Shown here piece after piece: positions 18,447 to 26,483 of a stretch of DNA of 64,000 bases; positions within the stretch are counted from its first letter, which is position 1; the number at the start of each line of letters is the position of its first letter. Source of the stretch: Bdellovibrio sp. 22V (lineage in GTDB: Bacteria > Bdellovibrionota > Bdellovibrionia > Bdellovibrionales > Bdellovibrionaceae); assembly GCF_030169785.1 (NCBI RefSeq), contig NZ_CP125854.1, positions 1,116,001-1,180,000 of the forward strand, given 5' to 3'. The notes under the pieces are model-generated. The model was not told the DNA's origin, did no database searches, and saw nothing but the letters and a program-made list of their open reading frames with translations. The translations under genes were made by a program, and so were the position numbers.

Positions 18447-18476
18447 AAAAGGAGGAGTCCTTGCGAACTCCTCCCT
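18447..18476 (-). terminator. rho-independent terminator after pirin gene
   Basis: An 8-bp perfect GC-rich stem (GGAGGAGT with ACTCCTCC, 18451-18458 and 18467-18474) is followed on the minus strand by seven T residues. It starts 10 bp after the pirin stop. On the plus strand there is no T run, so it serves the minus strand. Confidence 0.8.
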
Positions 18477-18483
18477 TAAGGGT

Positions 18484-19365
18484 TTACTGTGATCCTTCGA
18501 TGGATCCAATCTGACCCATTTTGCCTTGTTGAAAGTCGACAAAGGCTTGGCGAATTTCCTCTTCAGAATTCATCACGAAGGGACCGTAACCGACGATTCT
18601 TTCGTTGATAGGTTCTCCGCCGAGGAAAAGCAATTTTGTATCGGTCGTTGCCGACATAACAATGCTGTCGCCATCGCGATCAAAAACGCCAAGTTCCGCT
18701 TCGCTCAAAGTTTCACCGCTTCCTAAAGTCACTTTTCCACTCAAGACAAACACGGCAGCCGTATGACCGCGTGGAGGAGTGAACTCGAACTTGTGACCTG
18801 CATTAAGACGCACGTCCCACAAGTTCATCGGAGTGAAGGTGCTCGCAGGACCTTGGGCTCCTTGGTATTCGCCGGCAATGACTCTTAAGTATCCAGAAGA
18901 ATCCGCCAGTTCTACTTTCGGGATTTGCGCGTTACGAATGCCTTGGTACTTAGGTTTTGCCATTTTATCTTTCTTAGGCAAGTTGACCCAAAGTTGAATC
19001 ATCTCAAAGGGACCGCCTTTTTTCGCAAACGCGGTTCCATGAAATTCTTCATGCACAAGGCCCGAAGCCGCTGTCATCCATTGCACGTCGCCCGGAGTGA
19101 TCAGACCGCCGCCACCGGAGGAATCGCGATGTTCCACTTCACCTTCATAAACAATCGTCACGGTTTCAAAACCGCGATGGGGATGCTCACCCACACCACG
19201 GCGGTGTTCAGTCGGAGGAAACACCGCAGGTCCCGCATAGTCCATAAGAAGAAATGGGGACATTTCGCGAGCGATATCGTTGTAAGTAAAGATCGAGCGG
19301 ACTGGAAAACCGTCGCCAACCCAGTGACGATCATTACTTTGTTGAGAGAATAATAGCTTTTTCAT
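18484..19365 (-). CDS. pirin family protein (bicupin)
   Basis: 293 residues. It contains the pirin N-terminal cupin with HPHRGFETVTIVYEGEVEHRDS, whose His residues and Glu bind iron, then the central TPGDVQWMTAASGLVHEE and a second cupin towards the C-terminus (VFVLSGKVTL). Bacterial pirins include quercetinase-like oxygenases and redox-sensitive regulators, and the sequence does not decide between them. The ATG at 19365 was chosen because AAAGGACT lies just before it; an in-frame ATG 15 bp upstream is part of that ribosome site. Confidence 0.85.
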   Translation of the reverse strand: MKKLLFSQQSNDRHWVGDGFPVRSIFTYNDIAREMSPFLLMDYAGPAVFPPTEHRRGVGEHPHRGFETVTIVYEGEVEHRDSSGGGGLITPGDVQWMTAASGLVHEEFHGTAFAKKGGPFEMIQLWVNLPKKDKMAKPKYQGIRNAQIPKVELADSSGYLRVIAGEYQGAQGPASTFTPMNLWDVRLNAGHKFEFTPPRGHTAAVFVLSGKVTLGSGETLSEAELGVFDRDGDSIVMSATTDTKLLFLGGEPINERIVGYGPFVMNSEEEIRQAFVDFQQGKMGQIGSIEGSQ

Positions 19366-19683
19366 ACTCAGTCCTTTCATCTATAGAGAGACTATACTCC
19401 CGTTCGCGGGCCTTGATTAGTCCGTATAAAATGAAAAGATTATTCAGCCTATTGGATAATAGGAGCGATTTAAAGGCATCTAGCAGGTTTTAGGCCACTT
19501 TAGGAAGTTTCAGAATCCCATGAATAAACAATCGACACTAAAATAGACCTTTTTTGAAAGTTGTAAAAAGCGTCAAAAACTTAGAGAGACGTGCAGGTCA
19601 TGATGAGCCAACATGCGCGAATTTATAGAAACTCCAAAAGCTTCTTGTAACATAAAGGTCAAGCAAACCATCAGGAGTCTTGT
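19366..19683. other. intergenic gap of 318 bp, divergent promoters expected
   Basis: No gene was found between the divergent pirin and PKD/Hint lipoprotein genes. The only structure I see is a 16-bp dyad, CCTATT-GGAT-AATAGG at 19448-19463, about 85 bp upstream of the pirin start, which might be an operator. No clear -35/-10 pair stands out. AGGAG at 19672-19676 is the ribosome site of the lipoprotein gene. Confidence 0.4.
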
Positions 19684-22422
19684 ATGAATAAAAAGATTCT
19701 CTTAGTAGCATTAGGATTGTGCGCGCTGACGGCGGGTTGTTCGAAATCGCCGGAAGCAGGCGGGGAGCTCGAATTGACGAGTGGTAATTCAGCTCTGAGC
19801 TGCACGCCCGGTTCTGAAAAAGTAGGGACGGAGGGCTTGAGTATTCAAGGAAACTCTGTCAGTCAGGCTGGTGAATCCGTCTCATACAGACTTAATAAGT
19901 CTTTAAGCTGTGATGGAAATCAACAGGTCGTATGGAAAACAGTTGGTGGCAGCACTTATACTGCAACCAGCGTGAACTCCACATTTAATAAAGCTGGAAC
20001 ATATATAGTAACAGCGAAGATTGAGGACGGAGCCTCTTCTTCTCAAGAAGTTGCTATGATGACAACAGTCGTATCGGATGAGGTTGTTGTATCAGGTCCG
20101 CAAGTGGGCGTGGTCAACGAACCTGTCTCTTTACAATTGGCTGTTCCAAGCCACGTCACCTTATATAGAGCCATTTGGAACTTTGGAGACGGATCTCCAA
20201 CTGAGACGACGCTGCAGCCGGTGCAACACACGTTTACCGCTGTGGGAACATATCAGGTGAAAGTTGAAATTGCCGGTGACTACGGTAACGAAAAAGTTTT
20301 GACTCACACAATTGAAATCACAGAAGCACCTGTGGAAAATTGTACGATGGCGGCAGCGATCTCGGGTCCTTCTGAAGCGAAGGTGGATTCTCCGATCGCA
20401 TTGTCTATTTATATGCCACAGTGTTTGGCTGATAAAGTGACTTCGATTAAATGGACGATGGGTGACGGTGGCACGGCTTCAGGCCAATCCATCCAACACA
20501 CTTATGGTGCGAAGGGGACATACGCGGTTGAGGCTGTGTTGTACTCTTCAGACAAAGCTCTTTTCACGTTGGAACATTCAGTTCTTGTAACTGAAAAAAC
20601 AACGGAGCCAGAACCAGAGCCCACGCCAACACCGACACCTGAACCTCTTGCGTGTTCAGTTGCGGGTCAGACTCGTGAATCTCATGGTGAAATTTACTCT
20701 GAGACAGCGTCTTGCGGTATCGACGGAACGAAAGAGATGTCTTACCGCGATCTTATTAAAGAAGAATGTAAGCTTGTAGGCGAAACGTTGAAATGGGTTG
20801 AAGTTTCTCGAACAAAAGAAACGACTCATGAAGGAACTTGTGAAGGCCAATCTTGCCGTTTGCCTGATGGAACGATCGTGCCTAATGGAACTTCGCATGT
20901 CCTTTATTCAACGCAAACTCCTGCGGGAAGTTGTGCGACAGTAAGCCAAACACGCGTATGTACGAACGGTGTCCTTTCGGGATCTGAGTCTTACAATCAA
21001 AGATCTTGTCATAATGGTTGTGGTGACTTCGGTTCTCATGGAACGGTGAAAACAAACGTCGTGACTGGTGAAATCAGCATCGCGAAAACTTGTGCTTACG
21101 GTGAAACTGGTATCTTTGATATCTTTGAGCAAGTGTCTGATCAAGCCTGTGTTGAAGGCCAGATTGTGACCTCAAACACTCACCAAGGAAATATCAAAAC
21201 TCCAGGTGTATGTCCTACTTATAAATATGCTCCGACAGATAACTTCACAGCTTGTTCTGCAGACTGCGGAGGCAAACAATCACGTATCTTCGTTTGCGTG
21301 GACGATAAAGGGACGCAAGTCGATGCCGCTCGTTGTGCGGGACTTGCATATCCAATCGAAGAACGCCTTTGTGACGGAAATCCAGAAGCGGTTCGCCGCC
21401 AAGAGTCCTCTGTTGCGATCGAAGAAGCAAACAGCTCGCAAACATGCCCTGCCAACCAAATCGGTGTGGTTGTGAACAAACGCGAAGTAACGACAGTGAA
21501 AACTTATGCATGTATTGATCACCAAGTGCAACTCGAGGGACAAAACGTGATCTACGGTGCTTGGGTCTCTGAAAGTTACTGCCGTGACTACGTGGCACAC
21601 AGATGTTCACACGACAGCTTGAGCAACTCTGAAGCGCAAGGCCGCTATGAATGGATGGTGAAGTGTCAGGATCAATTGCCAATCATCAAAGAATTCCTAG
21701 TGTACTTCGAAGATGTTCAGAAGAAAAAAGGCAACACGTCTTACGCTTTGGATTCCAAAGGTCAGCACTTGTATCCAAGCTTCATGAACCGCGCGACGGT
21801 GCCAGAAAAACCTTGGATTGCGCCTAAGAAGAAAAGCGCTCCTTGTGAAATGCCAAGCACGGTTTACGTAGCGACAGTGTGTGTGTCTTCATGCGCGACA
21901 CCTGAACAGCAAATACTTGCTCAGGCAGAGGGCTCAGGTAAGTTGCAATACGTTCCGTTTGTTGAGGCTTTGACGAAGAACTATATGTTCGTGGCGTCAC
22001 TACAAAGCGCTCAATCAATGGGCAGCAAAGACGTTCAGAAAACGAGAGTGGATCAATGGGTGACAGAGCTTATCGACAGTGAACATGACATCCTTGTTTT
22101 CAAAATGAAGTCGGGTCGTGAGTTGCGAGTGACTCCAAACCATCCTCTCGTGGCTTCGAACGGATTTATGAGACTTTCGCAAGAGTTCAAAGTAGGTGAT
22201 GATCTTGTCCAAGTCGGCGGCATCTTGGATCCGATTGTGTCGATCACTCCTATCAAGTACTTCGGTAAGGTTTACAACGTGTATGTGAAATCCAATGCGA
22301 TTCATCACAACATCATCGTCCTTAACGGCTACTTGAACGGTTCCGCATACTTCCAAAATGCGGGCGCGAAAGATCTGAATCGTTCACTCTTTAGAAAAAC
22401 TCTGACACGCGGAGCTTTCTAA
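19684..22422 (+). CDS. lipoprotein with PKD-like domains, TSP1-like module and C-terminal Hint domain
   Basis: 912 residues. A lipoprotein signal ends in LTAGC (Cys19). Ig/PKD-like domains lie at about 45-130, 135-215 (WNFGDGS, then GTYQVKVEI) and 220-303 (WTMGDGG, GTYAVEAVL). A Pro/Glu/Thr linker (308-321) leads to a long Cys-rich region, in which 515-565 (FTACSADCGGKQSRIFVC) resembles a thrombospondin type 1 repeat. From Cys733/Cys737 onward the chain looks like a Hint (intein/hedgehog) domain: CATPEQQI, TPNHPLVASNGF (817-828) and HHNIIVLNGYLNGS (874-887). The last block lacks the usual terminal His-Asn. It is probably a surface protein that processes itself or retains a broken Hint fold. 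Confidence 0.7.
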   Translation: MNKKILLVALGLCALTAGCSKSPEAGGELELTSGNSALSCTPGSEKVGTEGLSIQGNSVSQAGESVSYRLNKSLSCDGNQQVVWKTVGGSTYTATSVNSTFNKAGTYIVTAKIEDGASSSQEVAMMTTVVSDEVVVSGPQVGVVNEPVSLQLAVPSHVTLYRAIWNFGDGSPTETTLQPVQHTFTAVGTYQVKVEIAGDYGNEKVLTHTIEITEAPVENCTMAAAISGPSEAKVDSPIALSIYMPQCLADKVTSIKWTMGDGGTASGQSIQHTYGAKGTYAVEAVLYSSDKALFTLEHSVLVTEKTTEPEPEPTPTPTPEPLACSVAGQTRESHGEIYSETASCGIDGTKEMSYRDLIKEECKLVGETLKWVEVSRTKETTHEGTCEGQSCRLPDGTIVPNGTSHVLYSTQTPAGSCATVSQTRVCTNGVLSGSESYNQRSCHNGCGDFGSHGTVKTNVVTGEISIAKTCAYGETGIFDIFEQVSDQACVEGQIVTSNTHQGNIKTPGVCPTYKYAPTDNFTACSADCGGKQSRIFVCVDDKGTQVDAARCAGLAYPIEERLCDGNPEAVRRQESSVAIEEANSSQTCPANQIGVVVNKREVTTVKTYACIDHQVQLEGQNVIYGAWVSESYCRDYVAHRCSHDSLSNSEAQGRYEWMVKCQDQLPIIKEFLVYFEDVQKKKGNTSYALDSKGQHLYPSFMNRATVPEKPWIAPKKKSAPCEMPSTVYVATVCVSSCATPEQQILAQAEGSGKLQYVPFVEALTKNYMFVASLQSAQSMGSKDVQKTRVDQWVTELIDSEHDILVFKMKSGRELRVTPNHPLVASNGFMRLSQEFKVGDDLVQVGGILDPIVSITPIKYFGKVYNVYVKSNAIHHNIIVLNGYLNGSAYFQNAGAKDLNRSLFRKTLTRGAF

Positions 22423-22423
22423 G

Positions 22424-23161
22424 ATGACGACAAAGGTGAAACTCGGTCTTGTATTAGGAATGATAGTTATTGTTGGGGGAGTCATGCTGGTCATGACTTC
22501 CTCTCAGTCTGAAAAAGTGGAAGAGGCACCAACGCAAGAAACCGGTGTCGGCGAAACGGAAGTGATGGAAGCGAAAGCCCCGTCACCCGCGGCGCCAGCA
22601 GTGAAGGCCCCGGTAGTTCAAGCAGGGAAAAAATCCGTGGCCGAGACCAAAGCTTTGTTAGACAAAGCCGATGTCGTCTTTCGGGATTTTCCATATAAAA
22701 AAGATCTTGAAGAGTATAAAAAGATTCATACGAAAGTTTTCTTAACTCCAGAAGAACGCAATTTCCGCAAAGATCTGCTTAATAACCACCGTGCGATCGC
22801 GAGCATGAAGGATCTGCTTTTAGTTCCTGCGACAAAACCAGATCAAGAGTCCATGCAAAACGCAGCCTTGGATTTGCTTTTGGAAGGCTTGCAGAAATCA
22901 GCGAATAGTGAGGCCGCGCAAGTCCTAAAGGATGTTGTGGCCGATTCTGCCGTCGAGGACAACAAAGTCGATGCGGATATTCGTAAATCTTTAGGCGGAA
23001 TCAAGGGCGAGATTCTGTATCAGTGGAGTTCACTCTACCCACAAAGCCAGGGCGATCTAGAAAGAATGCTGCCTGGTCCGTCCTCTCAAAAAATTTGGGC
23101 CAATGTTAAAGCCCAACAAGAAAGCAATCTCGCCGAATCGGCCTTTGAAGCCGGAAAATAA
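22424..23161 (+). CDS. membrane-anchored hypothetical protein, partner of the Hint lipoprotein
   Basis: 245 residues with one N-terminal transmembrane helix (about 7-26, GLVLGMIVIVGGVMLVM), a Glu/Pro/Ala-rich linker to about residue 70, and a helical C-terminal domain rich in Lys and Asp. I recognise no family. The ATG follows the stop of the PKD/Hint lipoprotein gene after one base, so the two are almost certainly translated from one mRNA, and a shared periplasmic role is inferred. A strong terminator follows. Confidence 0.65.
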   Translation: MTTKVKLGLVLGMIVIVGGVMLVMTSSQSEKVEEAPTQETGVGETEVMEAKAPSPAAPAVKAPVVQAGKKSVAETKALLDKADVVFRDFPYKKDLEEYKKIHTKVFLTPEERNFRKDLLNNHRAIASMKDLLLVPATKPDQESMQNAALDLLLEGLQKSANSEAAQVLKDVVADSAVEDNKVDADIRKSLGGIKGEILYQWSSLYPQSQGDLERMLPGPSSQKIWANVKAQQESNLAESAFEAGK

Positions 23162-23185
23162 AAGCTCTTTAAACCACGTTCTTGA

Positions 23186-23220
23186 AAAACAACTCAGCCT
23201 TTTTTCGACTGAGTTGTTTT
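23186..23220. terminator. bidirectional rho-independent terminator
   Basis: A perfect 12-bp stem (AAAACAACTCAG with CTGAGTTGTTTT, arms 23186-23197 and 23209-23220) closes an 11-base loop. It lies between two convergent genes, and the A/T ends provide a T run on either strand, so it can stop transcription from both sides. Confidence 0.85.
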
Positions 23221-23224
23221 AATC

Positions 23225-23662
23225 TTAATGCTTATGCGGTTCTTGCGCGTAAGTCGCCATACCTTGGAAGTCTACGATCACGACAGGTTCATCGCCGACG
23301 ACCCAAGCATCGTGGCCCGGAGGGACGTTTGAAATATCTCCCGCTTTACATTCGATTTCGGTGCCGTCGTCCATTTTAATTTTGAGAACGCCAGACACAT
23401 GATATTGAAAGTGCGGAGCTTCGCAGCTTTCGGTGCCTGCGATGGATTTTACCGACTCGGACCATTTCCAGCCCGGTTGCAAAGTGGCTCTGCCAATCAC
23501 TCGATCACCAAACTTGAGCAGCTCAAGTTTGCCATTCGGGAATTCGCGAACTTCGGTCGCTTCCGAAAAGTTTTGACTCGAAATTTTATCTAAACTTTCC
23601 TGAAAGCCCTGAGGTTGTTGTTTTTGCGGCGACGGGGTTTGCCCAGATACATTTGTTGCCAT
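23225..23662 (-). CDS. cupin-domain protein
   Basis: 145 residues. A Gln/Pro-rich N-terminal extension (about 1-25) precedes a single cupin barrel: ATLQPGWKWSE, then HFQYHVSGVLKIKMDDGTE and the second motif GDISNVPPGHDAWVVG. Metal-ligand histidines are fewer than in enzymatic cupins, so a binding or sensing role is as likely as catalysis. It stands alone, ended by the bidirectional terminator. Confidence 0.65.
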   Translation of the reverse strand: MATNVSGQTPSPQKQQPQGFQESLDKISSQNFSEATEVREFPNGKLELLKFGDRVIGRATLQPGWKWSESVKSIAGTESCEAPHFQYHVSGVLKIKMDDGTEIECKAGDISNVPPGHDAWVVGDEPVVIVDFQGMATYAQEPHKH

Positions 23663-23778
23663 AACCGCCTCCTTTACTGTTTCTTTATATTTTACTCCTC
23701 AGGGACAGGAAAAGATTCCGGTCTGCAATTCGACAGGGCTTTTGGTCCACGTAATTCCGAAAATATACATAATTCCTT

Positions 23779-24297
23779 TTATATCTGGGCTATTTTTTCT
23801 TTAGAGGGACCTTGATTTGGGATGCGCAACGTTTGTCCTGGATAGATCTTATCGGGCGAAGAAAGCATCGGACGGTTGGCTTCAAAGATCACACTGTACT
23901 TGTTGGCATCGCCATAATATTGCTTCGCGATTTTTGAAAGGGTGTCTCCCGACTTTACGGTATAAAACTGTGATTCCCCCGAAGCTTGAGTCACCGTGAG
24001 ATTGTCCTCCACGGCGCCAACGCCTTGAATATTCCCGCAGCAAAGAAGCAATTTTTCTTTTGTCTCCTGATCGGGTACTTTGCCCGAGATAACAACTTTA
24101 TCCTGAAGGCTATCAAAAGAAATGTTAATCCCGTCCGTGGAAATGCCTTGGGCTTGAATGTACTTTTTGATGGCGTCGATGTTGGTTCCTGCAGGAGGTG
24201 TGGCTGGTGACTGAGCCGTCGCGGTTGGTGCCGCCTTCGTGTCTTTTGCTCCGAACAATTTTTCTCCGGCGTCTTTCATGAAATTCAGAAGTCCCAT
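23779..24297 (-). CDS. kbp: BON and LysM domain protein (Kbp/YgaU-like)
   Basis: 172 residues. It begins MGLLNFMKDAGEKLFG, as the potassium-binding protein Kbp (YgaU) of E. coli does. A BON domain at about 45-105 (IKKYIQAQGISTDGINISFD, GAVEDNLTV) and a C-terminal LysM domain (FYTVKSGDTLSKIAKQYYG) follow. No signal peptide is visible, as in E. coli Kbp, which binds K+ in the cytoplasm. An Ala/Thr/Pro-rich insert at about 18-38 is extra. The K+ role is known for the family and is inferred here. Confidence 0.8.
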   Translation of the reverse strand: MGLLNFMKDAGEKLFGAKDTKAAPTATAQSPATPPAGTNIDAIKKYIQAQGISTDGINISFDSLQDKVVISGKVPDQETKEKLLLCCGNIQGVGAVEDNLTVTQASGESQFYTVKSGDTLSKIAKQYYGDANKYSVIFEANRPMLSSPDKIYPGQTLRIPNQGPSKEKIAQI

Positions 24298-24401
24298 CTT
24301 GGATCCTTTCTTTTTTGTTTCAGATATCTTCGATCGTAGGAGTTAAACAAAAGAACGAACACTTGATTGATAGCAAGAGGCGGAGGTGTTACTATTCAAG
24401 C

Positions 24402-25217
24402 ATGAGTCCTGCTTTAGAGAAAATCGGCATAAAAAGATTGATGGAGGTGTTCAAAGACACTCTTCAACAAATGCGTGACGGAGAGTTGGCATTGGTGGCG
24501 GCTTCGTTGTCGTTCTCTACAGCTATTGCTCTGGTTCCTTTTATCGCCGTCGTGCTTGCGACTTTTCAATCTATCGGTGGACTCGAGGCTTTTTACCCGA
24601 AGGTGGAAGCTCTTCTTTTGCGCAATATGAGGGAAGCGGCGGGGAGTGATGTCACAAAGTTCATCCGCATTTTTCTGAAGAACATCAGTGCCGGCAAGCT
24701 CGGTTTTACGGGCGCGTTGTTGCTTTTCCTGACGTCGCTTCGTTTGCTTCATGATATGGAAGTCGGTATTCACCGTGTGTGGAACCAGCGCAACACTCGA
24801 CCGTTTTACAAGCGGCTGATCTATCAATGGGGTTTGATTCTGGCGATTCCTCTGCTCTTGGCGGTCTATGTGGGTTTCACATCTTTGGAGCAGTTCAAGT
24901 TCGTTCATCGTGTGTTACCCGCGACGGTTTCCAACTCTCTGGTTTTGGTGGGAACTTTGTTTCTGATTTACAAGATGGTGCCGGATCTTGCCGTGCGTAC
25001 GAAAGCGGCCTTTGTAAGCTCTATTCTGACATCGATCACATTGTATGGAGTACATAAGGCGTATGCGATTTTGGCGATCAAATTTTTTGCTTACAATAAA
25101 ATCTATGGCTCGTTCGCCGCTCTTCCGATTCTTTTGTTATGGATTCTCACGATGTGGTACGTGATCCTTGGGGGAGTCGCCTTGTGCGCCTCTTTACAAA
25201 AACGACACGTTGCGTAA
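24402..25217 (+). CDS. YihY/BrkB family inner-membrane protein
   Basis: 271 residues with about six transmembrane helices. Family marks are DGELALVAASLSFSTAIALVPF near residue 28, GKLGFTGALLLFLTSLRLL, and YGSFAALPILLLWI in the last third. Members were once thought to be RNase BN, but that assignment was withdrawn; the transport or structural role is not settled. The ATG at 24402 matches the family length. GGAGG lies 15 bp upstream, rather far, and no better start exists. Divergent from kbp. Confidence 0.8.
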   Translation: MSPALEKIGIKRLMEVFKDTLQQMRDGELALVAASLSFSTAIALVPFIAVVLATFQSIGGLEAFYPKVEALLLRNMREAAGSDVTKFIRIFLKNISAGKLGFTGALLLFLTSLRLLHDMEVGIHRVWNQRNTRPFYKRLIYQWGLILAIPLLLAVYVGFTSLEQFKFVHRVLPATVSNSLVLVGTLFLIYKMVPDLAVRTKAAFVSSILTSITLYGVHKAYAILAIKFFAYNKIYGSFAALPILLLWILTMWYVILGGVALCASLQKRHVA

Positions 25218-25300
25218 ATTAAGGTTTTTGCGTCCCATAGGCTTGGATTTTCGGAATCAATTTGCTAGGTTGTCCCTCTTTAAGATATTTTTATCTTCGT

Positions 25301-25377
25301 GGTCCGGTAGCTCAGCTGGATAGAGCAACTGCCTTCTAAGCAGTAGGTCGCACGTTCGAGTCGTGCCCGGATCACCA
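25301..25377 (+). tRNA. tRNA-Arg (anticodon TCT)
   Basis: A complete 77-nt cloverleaf. The acceptor stem GGTCCGG pairs with CCGGATC, followed by discriminator A and an encoded CCA end. The D arm is GCTC-AGCTGGATA-GAGC and the anticodon stem ACTGC/GCAGT holds the loop CTTCTAA with anticodon TCT at positions 34-36. The T arm has GTTCGAGTC. It reads the AGA/AGG arginine codons. The last eight bases (25370-25377) are the start of a 24-bp inverted repeat. Confidence 0.95.
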
Positions 25378-25585
25378 TTTCCCTCTCTTGCGCCGCGAAC
25401 AGTGTTACTGCCTTCCTGGCAGTAATCCCTAGCGGGACTACGCGAAAAAATGCCTTCCTGGCATTTTTTTCCTCGCTCGTTTTTTTCTTTTTAGTTTAGT
25501 TTGAATTTTGGCTCGATGGTGTTTTTTGCCTTCGTGTGAATTTGCTTTTGCTGCGGAACTTGCGCAAGAGAGGGAAATGGTGATC
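25370..25585. repeat. 24-bp perfect inverted repeat starting in the tRNA 3' end (element A)
   Basis: Arms 25370-25393 and 25562-25585 are perfect inverted copies separated by 168 bp. The left arm contains the last eight bases of tRNA-Arg, so the right arm is the copied side. Within the spacer are two small hairpins sharing the 13-mer TGCCTTCCTGGCA (25409-25421 and 25451-25463), the second acting as a terminator. The sequence ACTGCCTTCCTGGCAGT at 25407-25423 matches the tRNA anticodon arm at 25328-25344 at 14 of 17 positions. No gene is supported in this gap of 331 bp. Confidence 0.85.
25445..25470. terminator. terminator hairpin downstream of tRNA-Arg
   Basis: A 10-bp stem AAAAAATGCC/GGCATTTTTT (25445-25454 and 25460-25469) with a TTCCT loop ends in seven T residues. 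It lies 68 bp after the tRNA and is the first strong intrinsic terminator for it. Because of the leading A run it could also stop transcription from the other side. Confidence 0.75.
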
Positions 25586-25634
25586 TGCGTTTGTAAGTTG
25601 TAATGAGGGATTGGTCTTTGACATTGCTTGTAGG

Positions 25635-25689
25635 CGAAGTCTTGAATTTCTCCGTTTAGAAGGGAGAAATTAAGGCGAAATAAACTTCG
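25635..25689 (+). promoter_or_regulatory. nested hairpin in the 5' leader of the isochorismatase-like gene
   Basis: A perfect 9-bp stem, AATTTCTCC/GGAGAAATT (25645-25653 and 25663-25671), is enclosed by CGAAGT/ACTTCG (25635-25640 and 25684-25689). It ends 20 bp before the start codon, just upstream of the ribosome site GAAAGGA. A role in mRNA stability or translation control is only a guess. Confidence 0.4.
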
Positions 25690-25708
25690 TTTTGAAAGGA
25701 TTGTTGTA

Positions 25709-26428
25709 ATGAAAAGCACACCTATCAGAGATCAAGTTAATGATCACTTACTCACACCCAAAAATGCCGCTCTCGTCATTATTGATTATCAGCCCCCGCA
25801 GATTTTTACGACCGTGTCGATGGATCGGCAACTCCTGATTGACAACATGAGGGCTCTTATCAAGACGGCGCAGAACTTTAAACTTCCCATTGTTCTCAGC
25901 ACGGTGAACCATACTAACGGGCGAAATCCCGATACGATTCCGCAACTCAAAGAACTTTTGGAGGGTGTTCCATCGATAGACCGAACATCGATTAATTCTT
26001 GGGAGGATGAAGAGTTCGTGAAAGCAGTGAAAGCAACCGGGCGAAAAAAACTGCTGATCGCGGCGCTATGGACGGATGCATGTCTGTTGTTTCCGACAAT
26101 GGATGCACTCAAGGAAGGCTTTGAAGTGTTTCCAGTTGTTGACTGCGTGGGCGCGAATTCATTGGAAGGACACCGCGCGGCTCTTGAGCGAATGGTTCAT
26201 GCGGGCGCACAACCCGTTGGCTGGAATTCCGTCGCTTGCGAATTGCAGAGAGATTGGGCGCGGTCCGAGACGGTCTCGGGATTTGTGCAAACCGCTGTAG
26301 ATCAGGGTGGAGCTTGGGGTTGGTACCTGACCCTTGAAGGTGAAGTCGCTGCTTATCATAAATATAAAGCTGGAGGCGAAATGCGAGCGTCGGGAAAATC
26401 CTCTGGGGAGGAGCATAGACCGCATTAG
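25709..26428 (+). CDS. isochorismatase-family hydrolase (YcaC-like)
   Basis: 239 residues of the cysteine-hydrolase fold. ALVIIDYQPPQI near residue 22 carries the first catalytic Asp, and the nucleophile Cys sits in LLIAALWTDACLLFPTMDAL near residue 122. The region after it (GAQPVGWNSVACELQRDWAR) matches the YcaC-like branch, whose members hydrolyse unknown amides. A charged C-terminal tail (KSSGEEHRPH) is extra. The gene stands alone and is followed by a strong terminator. Confidence 0.85.
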   Translation: MKSTPIRDQVNDHLLTPKNAALVIIDYQPPQIFTTVSMDRQLLIDNMRALIKTAQNFKLPIVLSTVNHTNGRNPDTIPQLKELLEGVPSIDRTSINSWEDEEFVKAVKATGRKKLLIAALWTDACLLFPTMDALKEGFEVFPVVDCVGANSLEGHRAALERMVHAGAQPVGWNSVACELQRDWARSETVSGFVQTAVDQGGAWGWYLTLEGEVAAYHKYKAGGEMRASGKSSGEEHRPH

Positions 26429-26439
26429 CCGTGTCTTAA

Positions 26440-26483
26440 GAGCGTAGAGCCATTCTTGCCTCTACGCTCGAGTTTGTTTTTTT
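26440..26483 (+). terminator. rho-independent terminator after the hydrolase gene
   Basis: A perfect 10-bp stem, GAGCGTAGAG/CTCTACGCTC (26440-26449 and 26460-26469), is followed by GAGTTTG and seven T residues that reach the stop codon of the convergent mraY-like gene. Confidence 0.85.

Noticed and set aside
25301-25585. An integrative element attachment site at the tRNA-Arg 3' end
   Set aside because: The second copy of the tRNA end is inverted, only 168 bp away, and no integrase is present, so it cannot be an attL/attR pair.
25438-25719. A 93-codon minus-strand frame in the gap after tRNA-Arg
   Set aside because: It runs through the terminator hairpin and one arm of the inverted repeat, is Lys/Arg-rich low-complexity at its end and has no recognisable domain, and its start lies inside the next gene.
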